DNA of 64,000 nucleotides from Sulfobacillus thermotolerans. Lineage in GTDB: Bacteria > Bacillota > Sulfobacillia > Sulfobacillales > Sulfobacillaceae. The stretch spans positions 2,418,001-2,482,000 of the forward strand of contig CP019454.1 in NCBI GenBank assembly GCA_002951815.1. The letters run 5' to 3'. Below are positions 1 to 7,595 of the stretch, one piece after another (the first letter of the stretch is position 1; every line of letters begins with the position of its first letter). The translations under genes were made by a program, and so were the position numbers. The notes under the pieces were generated by a model, which saw nothing but the letters and a program-made list of their open reading frames with translations, had not been told where the DNA came from and did not search any database.

Positions 1-166
1 TAAAACGCTAATCTGTCCAAAAGCGATATTAGTATACCAACAATTCGCCATCCCTTCATATCTCCTCGTGAAGAAATTCTTGGCAATACAGGTTAGTGGA
101 CGCGATGCACGGGGAGCCTATACAATAGGAAGAAGAGGAATGCGCCATACAGAAATGAGGGGGACT

Positions 167-1270
167 ATGAGCGGACAAGGGGCTAATTGGGCAACGCGGC
201 TAGCGATGGCGCGGGATGCAGTGTTGGTCATCTTGGGAGCGGGTCTTGTCTTAATGGCGCTGTGGTGGGTACTCAGCCGGCTAGGCAATGTGGTGGTTGT
301 TTTGATGATGGCTGTCATGTTTGAAATTACGCTGAGCCCGCTTGTCGAACGCCTCGCCTTGTATTGGCGGCGCCCGTGGGCCGTCTTGCTCGTGGTTCTG
401 ACGACGGTTGTGGTATTCGCTGTTGGCGGCGTTTTGTTAATTACCGTCATTGCGTCACAGTTGGCGAATTTGGTGGCGAAGTTGCCGCAAGAAATTCAGA
501 CCGTGACCCAAACCACCCCAGGGCTTATGGCGTGGTTTCGCCATAATGGGGTGCAACTGAACGTCGTCGAACTAGAAGACCGCTTAGTAAGCAGTTTGGG
601 ACAAGTCTCATCATTTTTAGTCACTCAAACGGTCAATATTGTGACGCACTTAGTAGATACCATCGTCGATGCGGCGATTACGTTATTCATCACCGTGTAC
701 CTGCTATTAGATGCGACGCGGATTCAGTCGGGGGTGTTGCGTCTCATCCCACATAAGCAGCGTGAAGGTCTGTTAGCGGTGGAACACACCCTGGCACGCG
801 TTATTGGAGGCTATGTGCGAGGGCAGATCGCCTTATCCGTCATTGTAGGTACGGCTTTTGGTTTCGGAACTTGGCTTATCGGATTGCCATATCCGTTGGT
901 GATTGGTGTTTTTGCCGCGGTGATGGAACTCATCCCCATGCTGGGGCCGGTCTTAGGCGCGATTTTACCGATTATTCTCGCTCTTTTCGGTAGGCCATGG
1001 ATTCAGGTTCCTGAGGTGTTAGTATTGCTTGCTGCCGCGCACTTATTGGAATCTCAAATTCTCGGGCCGCGTATTATCCGAAGCCAGGTGGGGATCCATC
1101 CGGTTGTGTCGGTGATTGCATTGATGATAGGGGCGACGTTGCGGGGAATTTTGGGGGCACTCTTCGCCGTGCCTATTGCCGGCATCATTGTGGCGGCATG
1201 GGTGGCTGGGGTACGAGTGTGGCGTGAAAAAGTGGTATTGCCTTCGCAGCCGACGCCGCCGATTGAATAA
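167..1270 (+). CDS. AI-2E family transporter-like membrane permease
   Basis: Polytopic membrane protein of about 367 residues in the AI-2E/PerM permease family (export or exchange of small solutes or ions; substrate not predictable). Hydrophobic segments follow the family pattern: two helices near the N-terminus, one helix, a polar stretch, then a C-terminal bundle with the conserved glycine/proline-rich part (MELIPMLGPVLGAILP) and the late LLESQILGPRI signature. An open frame extends upstream to a GTG at 68, but those residues are polar and not family-like; the ATG at 167 follows a purine-rich AGGGGGA stretch and is preferred, with ATGs at 140 and 155 as alternatives. It stands alone, followed by two hairpins. 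Family call is firm; start and substrate are not. Confidence 0.85.
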   Translation: MSGQGANWATRLAMARDAVLVILGAGLVLMALWWVLSRLGNVVVVLMMAVMFEITLSPLVERLALYWRRPWAVLLVVLTTVVVFAVGGVLLITVIASQLANLVAKLPQEIQTVTQTTPGLMAWFRHNGVQLNVVELEDRLVSSLGQVSSFLVTQTVNIVTHLVDTIVDAAITLFITVYLLLDATRIQSGVLRLIPHKQREGLLAVEHTLARVIGGYVRGQIALSVIVGTAFGFGTWLIGLPYPLVIGVFAAVMELIPMLGPVLGAILPIILALFGRPWIQVPEVLVLLAAAHLLESQILGPRIIRSQVGIHPVVSVIALMIGATLRGILGALFAVPIAGIIVAAWVAGVRVWREKVVLPSQPTPPIE

Positions 1271-1289
1271 TTCATAGAAACAAAAATAC

Positions 1290-1347
1290 GGCTTCCTTCA
1301 TTATAGGAAGCCATCAATTTGAGAATCCGATCCCTCAGCCGATTCTC
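1290..1347 (+). terminator. tandem hairpins after the AI-2E permease gene
   Basis: A perfect 8-bp stem (GGCTTCCT, 1290-1297, with AGGAAGCC, 1305-1312; 7-nt loop) is followed by a second inverted repeat (GAGAATC 1321-1327 and GATTCTC 1341-1347). The first stem is followed only by a weak run ending in TTT, so a terminator role is likely but not proven. Confidence 0.5.
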
Positions 1348-1447
1348 TGGCACTCCACAATCCTAATAGTGCGTCCCTCATTAATTAATTTAGCACTTGT
1401 CGGAATTGTTGTCAATATTATTGCGCCAAACGAAGGGGAATAAGAGC

Positions 1448-2113
1448 ATGATTGTTGGTGTTACCGGCGTAAGCGGCGGAATCGGGACCGCACTGGAGGC
1501 GCAGTTAACGGCCGACGGGATATCCGTGATCGGCTTTGCGCGCAATCCTCATCCAGGCCACCAGACCCTCGATGTGACATGGGACCGGGAAACAATAAGC
1601 GCTCGGGTAGCAGGGGCTATCGCACCATCACAGCTTTTTGACGGGTGGGTCAACTTGGCAGGGGCTGATATTTTACAAGGCGATGTCCGGAAACTGCCCT
1701 ATTTATCGCGACTGCACTTATTGTGGACGACGGACGTTGAAGGAACCATCAAATGTACCCAAGCGGTCTTACCCCGACTCCGCCCAGGTGGCGTGATTAT
1801 TAACATCGCGTGGGACGAGGCCTTGACGGGTGCACAAGGCGCATCTGCAGAATTATACGCGACCGCTAAGGCGGCTATTATTGGCTATAGTGCCAGTTTG
1901 GCTCGGTCGCTAGCCCCAACGTTTAGGGTCGGCGTGATCGCGCCGGGATGGGTCAAAACCCGTTGGGCGGCGAGTTTATCCCCCGAACAGCGCGAACGGC
2001 TGATTCAGCAAAGCCGTTCCCAACACTGGATTTCTGCCGACCGGGTCGCGGGTGTTATTATGGAGTGGCTTAAGGCGCCGGGGCCCAGTGGTACGGTGGT
2101 GACCGTGTCATGA
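1448..2113 (+). CDS. SDR-family oxidoreductase-like protein lacking the catalytic serine
   Basis: Short-chain dehydrogenase/reductase fold, 221 residues. The Rossmann motif GVSGGIG lies near residue 10, an NLAG stretch replaces NNAG, Tyr137-x3-Lys141 (YATAK) is intact and the APGWVKT segment is typical of classical SDRs. The position that normally holds the catalytic Ser (second Ser in NISS/NITS) is Trp122 here (INIAW). It may be a sluggish or non-catalytic nucleotide-binding SDR. The ATG at 1448 has AAGGGG nine bases upstream; a TTG at 1397 would add residues before the Rossmann strand and is rejected. The last 4 bp overlap the start of cbiA (ATGA), so the two are translationally coupled, hinting at a role near corrinoid metabolism. 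No specific function is claimed. Confidence 0.85.
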   Translation: MIVGVTGVSGGIGTALEAQLTADGISVIGFARNPHPGHQTLDVTWDRETISARVAGAIAPSQLFDGWVNLAGADILQGDVRKLPYLSRLHLLWTTDVEGTIKCTQAVLPRLRPGGVIINIAWDEALTGAQGASAELYATAKAAIIGYSASLARSLAPTFRVGVIAPGWVKTRWAASLSPEQRERLIQQSRSQHWISADRVAGVIMEWLKAPGPSGTVVTVS

Positions 2114-3492
2114 ACCAACGGTTGGATGGAGCATATCCTCGCTTGGTTATTGCAGCTCCGCGCAGTGGCGAAGGGAAGACCACGGTGACGCTGGCCGTCA
2201 TGGCGGGCTTGCACAGCGTAGGACAAAGTGTTCAGGGGTTTAAGGTGGGGCCCGATTATATTGATCCCAGTTACTATTACGCGGCTTCCCAGCGCGCAGG
2301 GCGTAATTTAGACGCCTGGATGGGCGGGCCTCATGACGTGCAGGCATCGTTCATCAAAGGAATGGCGCAAGCGGATGTGGGCGTCATTGAAGGCGTGATG
2401 GGTTATTTTGATGGAAAAAATCCGGTGACGCGAGAGGCGAGCACGTGGCACATTGCGTCGCTGCTGCAGGCGCCCGTGTTGTTTGTGGTTGACGGCCAAC
2501 GCAGTGCGGCCAGTCTGGCAGCCATCGTGTGGGGATTTCAAAACATGGTGGAGCCTAGTTATCTAGCCGGTGTAGTGATTAACCGGGTAAATTCTGAACG
2601 GCATTACCGGTTGTTGCAAGACGCTATTGAGCACTACACAGGCCTTTCCTGTGTAGGGTACTTACCTGCCGACGATCAGGTGGCCATTGCGGAACGGGCA
2701 CTGGGAATCGAGCCCGCCCACGAGAATGTCCAGACCCAAGCCTTGATCGACCGCTTGACCTTCCTAGCGAGCCAGACCTTGGATATGGACCAAATTCTTC
2801 GCATCGCCCGTCACGCCCCTCGTCTTTCAGGCATTGTGGCTCCTGTTCAGCGCCCTGCGGCAGCATCCAAGGTGATTGCAGTCGCCCAAGACCAGGCTTT
2901 TAACTTTTACTATCCACAGAATCTGGAATTGTTGGTGGAGTTAGGCGCAAAACTTGTGCCATTTAGTCCCTTGGCGGGTGACGATATTCCTATCGAGGCG
3001 GATGCGTTGTATATCGGGGGAGGATTTCCTGAACGATATGTTGAGCGATTAAGTGCCCAAACGACCTTGTTGAGGCGATACCGAGAGCGGATTTCCAGCG
3101 GGCTTCCCACGATCGCAGAATGCGGCGGCTATATGTTTTTGAGCGAAAGTTTGCGCGGCACAGATGGCCAGGACTATCCAATGGTGGGCGTCATTCCCCA
3201 CAAGACAGCGATGCAACCACGTCTTCAAGCCGTGGGGTACCGTACGATTACGCTTTTAGAATCAAGCCACTTCGGGCCAGGGGTGGCGTTTCGAGGACAT
3301 GAATTTCATTATTCGCGTACGGTACAACAGCAAGGGCCGGCCGCCTACCGTCTTGAGGGCCGCGGAGGCACTGAAGAAAGCGGTTATGCGCAAGGAGCTT
3401 TGCTCGCAGGCTATGCCCATTTTTATTTTCCATCCAATGTCTCAGCAATGGGGTGGTGGATGAACCATCTTAAGGCCAGGCAAAGCCCGTAG
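2110..3492 (+). CDS. cbiA: cobyrinate a,c-diamide synthase
   Basis: ATP- and glutamine-dependent amidation of cobyrinate side chains a and c in cobalamin synthesis; cytosolic. At 460 residues it has the family length. The N-terminal dethiobiotin-synthetase-like ATPase domain has the P-loop (APRSGEGKTT, residues 11-20) and the FKVGPDYIDP and EGVMGYFDG signatures. The C-terminal class I amidotransferase-like domain (GATase_3) has the nucleophile Cys338 in AECGGYMFL and the late conserved His in GHEFHYS. It overlaps the SDR gene by 4 bp and is followed at once by a strong hairpin that includes its stop codon. No other cobalamin gene is next to it. The B12-dependent reductase NrdJ at 60.5 kb would be a consumer of the product. 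Hydrogenobyrinate (cobB) versus cobyrinate use cannot be told from sequence alone. Confidence 0.93.
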   Translation: MNQRLDGAYPRLVIAAPRSGEGKTTVTLAVMAGLHSVGQSVQGFKVGPDYIDPSYYYAASQRAGRNLDAWMGGPHDVQASFIKGMAQADVGVIEGVMGYFDGKNPVTREASTWHIASLLQAPVLFVVDGQRSAASLAAIVWGFQNMVEPSYLAGVVINRVNSERHYRLLQDAIEHYTGLSCVGYLPADDQVAIAERALGIEPAHENVQTQALIDRLTFLASQTLDMDQILRIARHAPRLSGIVAPVQRPAAASKVIAVAQDQAFNFYYPQNLELLVELGAKLVPFSPLAGDDIPIEADALYIGGGFPERYVERLSAQTTLLRRYRERISSGLPTIAECGGYMFLSESLRGTDGQDYPMVGVIPHKTAMQPRLQAVGYRTITLLESSHFGPGVAFRGHEFHYSRTVQQQGPAAYRLEGRGGTEESGYAQGALLAGYAHFYFPSNVSAMGWWMNHLKARQSP

Positions 3493-3510
3493 ACAATGGC
3501 TACGGGCTTT
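3482..3510. terminator. bidirectional hairpin between cbiA and the MFS gene
   Basis: Perfect 11-bp inverted repeat, AAAGCCCGTAG (3482-3492) and CTACGGGCTTT (3500-3510), with a 7-nt loop. The left arm holds the cbiA stop codon. The A-rich and T-rich ends make it usable in both directions, serving convergent cbiA and the MFS gene. Confidence 0.75.
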
Positions 3511-3516
3511 GGGTGA

Positions 3517-4803
3517 TTACATGGCGGTTTCGGTGGCAGACACAGGCCGAGAGCGATATTGGGCTCCCAAAATGAGGAGGCCGCCTAATACAAGGAGGGT
3601 GGTCATCAGCCCGAGTCCGGCCAGCATGCTATTGTGGCTGATGGTCATCAAGTAGCCGACCAGAAAGGGGCCGAGAAATCCTCCCAAATTGCCTAAGCCA
3701 TTAATGAGACCCATGGAGGATCCTAATGCGGCGGGACCGACCATGAGGGGGGGAAGCGTCCAAAATACACCAAGAAAAGCCATGACTCCCGCTTCGGTGA
3801 GGGATAACAAAATCATCGATAGGGCAGGACTTGCGGTGCCAACGAGGGCGGAGAGTAATAGAGAGACGCCAGCGACAATTAAGGGGATGGCAATATGCCA
3901 TTTGCGTTCACCCGTGCGGTCTGAGTGGCGGGAATTAAGCCATAACGCCAGCACAGCGGCAATGTAGGGCAGTGTGCTGAGCAAGCCCACGCCGATGGGG
4001 CCAAACGACGAAAGGTGCTGTACGATCGTTGGCATCCATAACGTCACCCCATAGAGTCCAGTGACGGCCAAAAAATACACGGCGACTAAGAGCCACACTT
4101 GTTTATTCGTAAAGGCCTGCCGCCAATCATTCGCCAGCGGCACTGTTCGTTGGGCATCTTCGGCAAACTTTCTTTCTAAATACGCTCGTTCTTCAGAGCT
4201 TAGCCATTTTGCGGTCGCAGGCGAGTCGTCAATGAATATCCACCATACCACGGCCCAAATGAGAGCCGGCAATCCTTCGAGATAGAAGAGCCAGCGCCAT
4301 GAGAGATGGGCCAAAATCAAGCCAGCGATCGGGGACATAATAATGGCGGCCACCGGTAAGCAAAACATCCAATAAGAATTCGCTCGAGCTCGTTCATCAA
4401 ACGGAAACCATTTGGCCAAGAGAGCTAACGTGGCGGGCCATACGCCGCCTTCGGCCACCCCCAATAAAAACCGTACCGTTAATAGCTCGGGTACATTTTG
4501 TACGGCTCCGGTGAGCATGGCAAAGATAGCCCAAAATATGAGCGACAACGTGATAAATTTCTTAGCACTCCAATTGACGCCCCAATGGCCGCCCGGAATC
4601 TGAAGAAATAAGTAACCGAAGAAGAAGATACCGCCGGCCAGACCGGCCATGGTGGCGTTGGTACTCAGGGTTTTTTCCATGCCGCTGAAACCGAACCCAA
4701 TGTTAATGCGGTCCATAAACCCAATCGTATACATAAGAAATGCCACGGGAATAATCCGTGTCCAGCGCTTGTGCCCGGTGGGGCGATCGTCAACTACAGT
4801 CAA
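3517..4803 (-). CDS. MFS transporter, anion:cation symporter type
   Basis: Twelve-helix major facilitator of 428 residues. The first-helix signature GFMDRINIGFGFSGM, the long amphipathic linker after helix 6 (SSEERAYLERKFAEDAQ) and the overall length match the ACS family (phthalate, hexuronate and related organic anion carriers). The start is assigned to a TTG (complement of 4801-4803) because a perfect AAGGAGG lies seven bases upstream (complement 4811-4817); the longer open frame to 4941 begins with a non-family stretch. It is monocistronic and convergent with cbiA. An inverted repeat upstream (4955-4993) is a possible operator. Substrate unknown; an organic acid is likely from the family. 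Confidence 0.88.
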   Translation of the reverse strand: MTVVDDRPTGHKRWTRIIPVAFLMYTIGFMDRINIGFGFSGMEKTLSTNATMAGLAGGIFFFGYLFLQIPGGHWGVNWSAKKFITLSLIFWAIFAMLTGAVQNVPELLTVRFLLGVAEGGVWPATLALLAKWFPFDERARANSYWMFCLPVAAIIMSPIAGLILAHLSWRWLFYLEGLPALIWAVVWWIFIDDSPATAKWLSSEERAYLERKFAEDAQRTVPLANDWRQAFTNKQVWLLVAVYFLAVTGLYGVTLWMPTIVQHLSSFGPIGVGLLSTLPYIAAVLALWLNSRHSDRTGERKWHIAIPLIVAGVSLLLSALVGTASPALSMILLSLTEAGVMAFLGVFWTLPPLMVGPAALGSSMGLINGLGNLGGFLGPFLVGYLMTISHNSMLAGLGLMTTLLVLGGLLILGAQYRSRPVSATETAM

Positions 4804-5160
4804 TGGGATCCCTCCTTGGGGTCTGACCTTGCGAAGCATAGCGTTCTGCGCAATCTTTTTCGAATGAAAAGAAATAGAATCGATCAAAAATGCCGCGAAA
4901 TAAAGCATTGGAAGATAGGAGACGGGGGTTATATGTTTCAAGAATCTCCAGATTAAAGGTAAATATTTTCCTTACATTGTAATCTTTACCTTTTTGCAGT
5001 GTATCAGATTTAACAGAAGAAGCCAACCATTCGCTATTCACTGACCGGGGAAAGTTGATGGCGCGAGGGAGGAAGTGACACCCACCGACGAGCGCGTGTG
5101 ATACCATAGGCATATCACAATAGGACGCACGAGAAAATCGCTTGGACGAGGTGAGCGCGT
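4804..5160. other. divergent intergenic region between the MFS gene and the GH57 operon
   Basis: About 357 bp with no credible gene. It holds the MFS ribosome-binding site (4811-4817), the 9-bp inverted repeat at 4955-4993, a short inverted repeat (GTGATA 5098-5103 / TATCAC 5113-5118) upstream of the glucan operon, and the GAGGTGA Shine-Dalgarno of the GH57 gene at 5148-5154. Confidence 0.6.
4955..4993. promoter_or_regulatory. inverted repeat, possible operator of the MFS gene
   Basis: AAAGGTAAA (4955-4963) and TTTACCTTT (4985-4993) are perfect reverse complements with repeat starts 30 bp apart, about three helical turns. A minus-strand TACAAT (complement 4976-4981) lies between the arms, so a bound dimer could cover the promoter. 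Operator role is inferred from geometry only. Confidence 0.45.
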
Positions 5161-5163
5161 ATT
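5148..5163 (+). promoter_or_regulatory. ribosome-binding site with ATT initiation codon
   Basis: GAGGTGA (5148-5154), a 6-nt spacer, then ATT (5161-5163) where homologues would carry the initiator Met. No ATG, GTG or TTG exists in this frame between the stop at 5152 and the conserved HGHFYQPP segment. A GTG at 5151 reads in another frame and stops after four codons. Confidence 0.65.
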
Positions 5164-7575
5164 AATCGTTTTATCACCATTCATGGTCATTTTTATCAAC
5201 CTCCACGGGAGAATCCGTGGTTGGAAAGTGTCGAGCCTGAAGCGACGGCCTCTCCGTTTCATGATTGGAACCAACGAATTACTGCAGAGTGCTACGCTCC
5301 CAATGCTCACGCACGACTGTTAGATGCTCAAGGCTACTTGCGCGCCCTCTCGAATAATTATGCCCGCATGAGTTTTAATTTCGGCCCTACGTTATTAGAC
5401 TGGCTCGAACGCTATGACGTCGAGACCTACCGAGCTATCTTGCAAGCGGACCGCATTAGCCAAAATCGGTATCACGGACACGGTTCGGCCATGGCTCAAG
5501 TCTATAATCACATCATTATGCCCTTGGCGTCCGGGCGGGATAAAGAAACAGAAATTCGCTGGGGCATCCATGATTTTGTTCACCGCTTTGGTCGCAATCC
5601 CGAAGGAATGTGGCTGGCCGAAACGGCGGTCGATTATGAAACTCTTGAATTATTAGCCGCCCATGGCATTCTCTTTACGGTGTTAAGTCCCCAACAGGTG
5701 GAACGCATTAGGGACCCTAAGACCATGCAGTGGACTGATGTATCGTCGGAGATGCTCGACACGACCCGTCCTTACCGTATTCGTCTGGCTTCGAACCGTG
5801 CGATTACAGTATTTTTTTATCACGCCCCGTTATCGCGAGCCGTCGCGTTTGAGGGGTTACTCAATAACGGAGCAGATTTCGCGGCGCGTTTAGCCAGCGG
5901 ATTTACACGGGGCGATGACGATGGACAGATCGTGAATATCGCCACAGACGGGGAGACGTACGGGCATCATCATCGCTTTGGAGAAATGGCTTTAGCCTAT
6001 GCATTAGAGGCGATTGAGCACAGCCCTGATGTGTGTCTGACCAATTATGGGGAGTACTTAGCGGGGCATCCGGCCGAGTGGGAAGCTGACATCCGCGAAA
6101 ATACCTCATGGAGTTGTGCTCACGGGATTGAACGGTGGCGAAGCGATTGCGGCTGTCACACGGGTTTGCACCCAAAGTGGAATCAACAGTGGCGACAACC
6201 CTTGCGTGACGCGATGGACGGCCTGCGAGACGCGGTGGTGCCATTGATAGACAATGCCGGACGGCAGTGGTTTAAAGATCCATGGGCAGCGCGCAATGAC
6301 TATATTGAGGTGCTATTATCGCGCGATGAGACGCATCGGCAAACGTTTTTGCATCAACACCAAGCCATGGCATTGTCGGAAGTAGAACGTGTGCAGGCGT
6401 TGGCCTTGATGGAACTATGCCGACACATGCTATTGATGTATACCAGTTGTGGCTGGTTTTTCGATGACATTGCCGGAATTGAAGCGGTGCAAGTGATGAA
6501 ATATGCGGCCCGTGCCATCGAACTGACTAACGAGGTTTTTGGGATCAATCTGACGGCATCGTTTACCGCGCGATTGGCGCAGGCCGTGGCCAATGAGACC
6601 GGCGATAGCGGGCGGCGCATCTTCGAAGAGCACGTGCTGCCTAAACAAATTGACCTTGCTCGCGTGGCCGTACATTTTAGCCTAATTCATGTCATGTCAG
6701 AAGATGACAGGTCGGGGCCGGAAACCATTTATTGTTACCATGTATGGCAGCACCATGTCCGGATATGGCGTTCCGGAGCGATCGTGTTAAAGATAGGACG
6801 GGTGCGCGTAAAGTCGCAGCTAACCCTAGCCTCCCAGACGTTCGTGTTCGGAGCGCTGCACTTAGGCGATCACAACGTCTCCGCCGGAGTGCGCGCGGAC
6901 ATGGCCGATGACGTTGTAACGGCTATGGAGGCTCAATTGGGTCATGCCTTTGACGCCGCAGAATTTCCTGAGGTTCTGCGCCTCTTAGACCAATGGCTGC
7001 AAGGGCGCACGTATTCTTTGCGCCATTTATTTCGCGATGAACAAGAAGCGGTCATGAAGCATTGGGTAAAACAGGCCTTATTCCCAACAATTGAAGACAA
7101 TCGCCAGCACTATGAACGTCATGTGCCGTTGATGCGGTTTCTGAAAGAAATTGAGGAGCCGATTCCCCAGACGTTTTATGACGTGGCAGCCGTCGCCATT
7201 CGTGCCAACCTTGAGCAGGCGTTAAGCCAGGACCCAGTGCGTTTTGACATCATTAAACGGTGGATCCAAGAGGCCAAAGAGTGGCAAATTTGGCGCGAAG
7301 GCGAAGAGGTCTTGGATTGGGTGACCCGCCTTATAGAGCGACTCACGCGCACGGTGCAGGTGTACGCCGAGGACATCAAAGCGCTGGAGGACTTGGCGCA
7401 AGGTGTGCGGCTCGCGTATGATTTGCCCATGACTGTAGACTTACGGTTTGCGCAAATGGCCGTGTTTCAGCTCCATCAAGAGGCTAAAACATGGCACCCA
7501 GCCCTATGGCACGAACGGATGACGGAGTTGGAAAAATTGCTCATGATTCATGCGGACCCGCAGCATATAGATTAG
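5161..7575 (+). CDS. GH57 glycoside hydrolase with DUF3536-type C-terminal region
   Basis: Retaining alpha-glucan-active GH57 family protein of about 804 residues if it starts at ATT 5161. From that codon the protein begins INRFITIHGHFYQPPREN, which carries GH57 conserved region 1 (His8, His10, Gln13). The only conventional in-frame start, TTG 5221, would delete it. A GAGGTGA Shine-Dalgarno ends 6 nt before the ATT, and a stop codon closes the frame at 5152. The likely nucleophile is Glu154 in MWLAETAVDYE; the acid/base is Asp263 in ATDGETYGHHH. The C-terminal half matches the DUF3536 domain seen in long GH57 proteins. It heads the GlgE operon (20-bp gap to glgE), suggesting a role in trimming or remodelling alpha-glucan. 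Substrate specificity is unknown. Confidence 0.88.
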   Translation: MNRFITIHGHFYQPPRENPWLESVEPEATASPFHDWNQRITAECYAPNAHARLLDAQGYLRALSNNYARMSFNFGPTLLDWLERYDVETYRAILQADRISQNRYHGHGSAMAQVYNHIIMPLASGRDKETEIRWGIHDFVHRFGRNPEGMWLAETAVDYETLELLAAHGILFTVLSPQQVERIRDPKTMQWTDVSSEMLDTTRPYRIRLASNRAITVFFYHAPLSRAVAFEGLLNNGADFAARLASGFTRGDDDGQIVNIATDGETYGHHHRFGEMALAYALEAIEHSPDVCLTNYGEYLAGHPAEWEADIRENTSWSCAHGIERWRSDCGCHTGLHPKWNQQWRQPLRDAMDGLRDAVVPLIDNAGRQWFKDPWAARNDYIEVLLSRDETHRQTFLHQHQAMALSEVERVQALALMELCRHMLLMYTSCGWFFDDIAGIEAVQVMKYAARAIELTNEVFGINLTASFTARLAQAVANETGDSGRRIFEEHVLPKQIDLARVAVHFSLIHVMSEDDRSGPETIYCYHVWQHHVRIWRSGAIVLKIGRVRVKSQLTLASQTFVFGALHLGDHNVSAGVRADMADDVVTAMEAQLGHAFDAAEFPEVLRLLDQWLQGRTYSLRHLFRDEQEAVMKHWVKQALFPTIEDNRQHYERHVPLMRFLKEIEEPIPQTFYDVAAVAIRANLEQALSQDPVRFDIIKRWIQEAKEWQIWREGEEVLDWVTRLIERLTRTVQVYAEDIKALEDLAQGVRLAYDLPMTVDLRFAQMAVFQLHQEAKTWHPALWHERMTELEKLLMIHADPQHID

Positions 7576-7595
7576 GGGTTAAAGGGGAGAAGTCT

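Noticed and set aside
1381-1430. CIRCE-like heat-shock operator before the SDR gene (TTAGCACTTG)
   Set aside because: The matching inverted GAGTGCTAA arm is absent, so it does not meet the consensus.
1397-1447. Upstream TTG start for the SDR gene
   Set aside because: The added residues precede the Rossmann strand without homology, and ATG 1448 has a good ribosome site.
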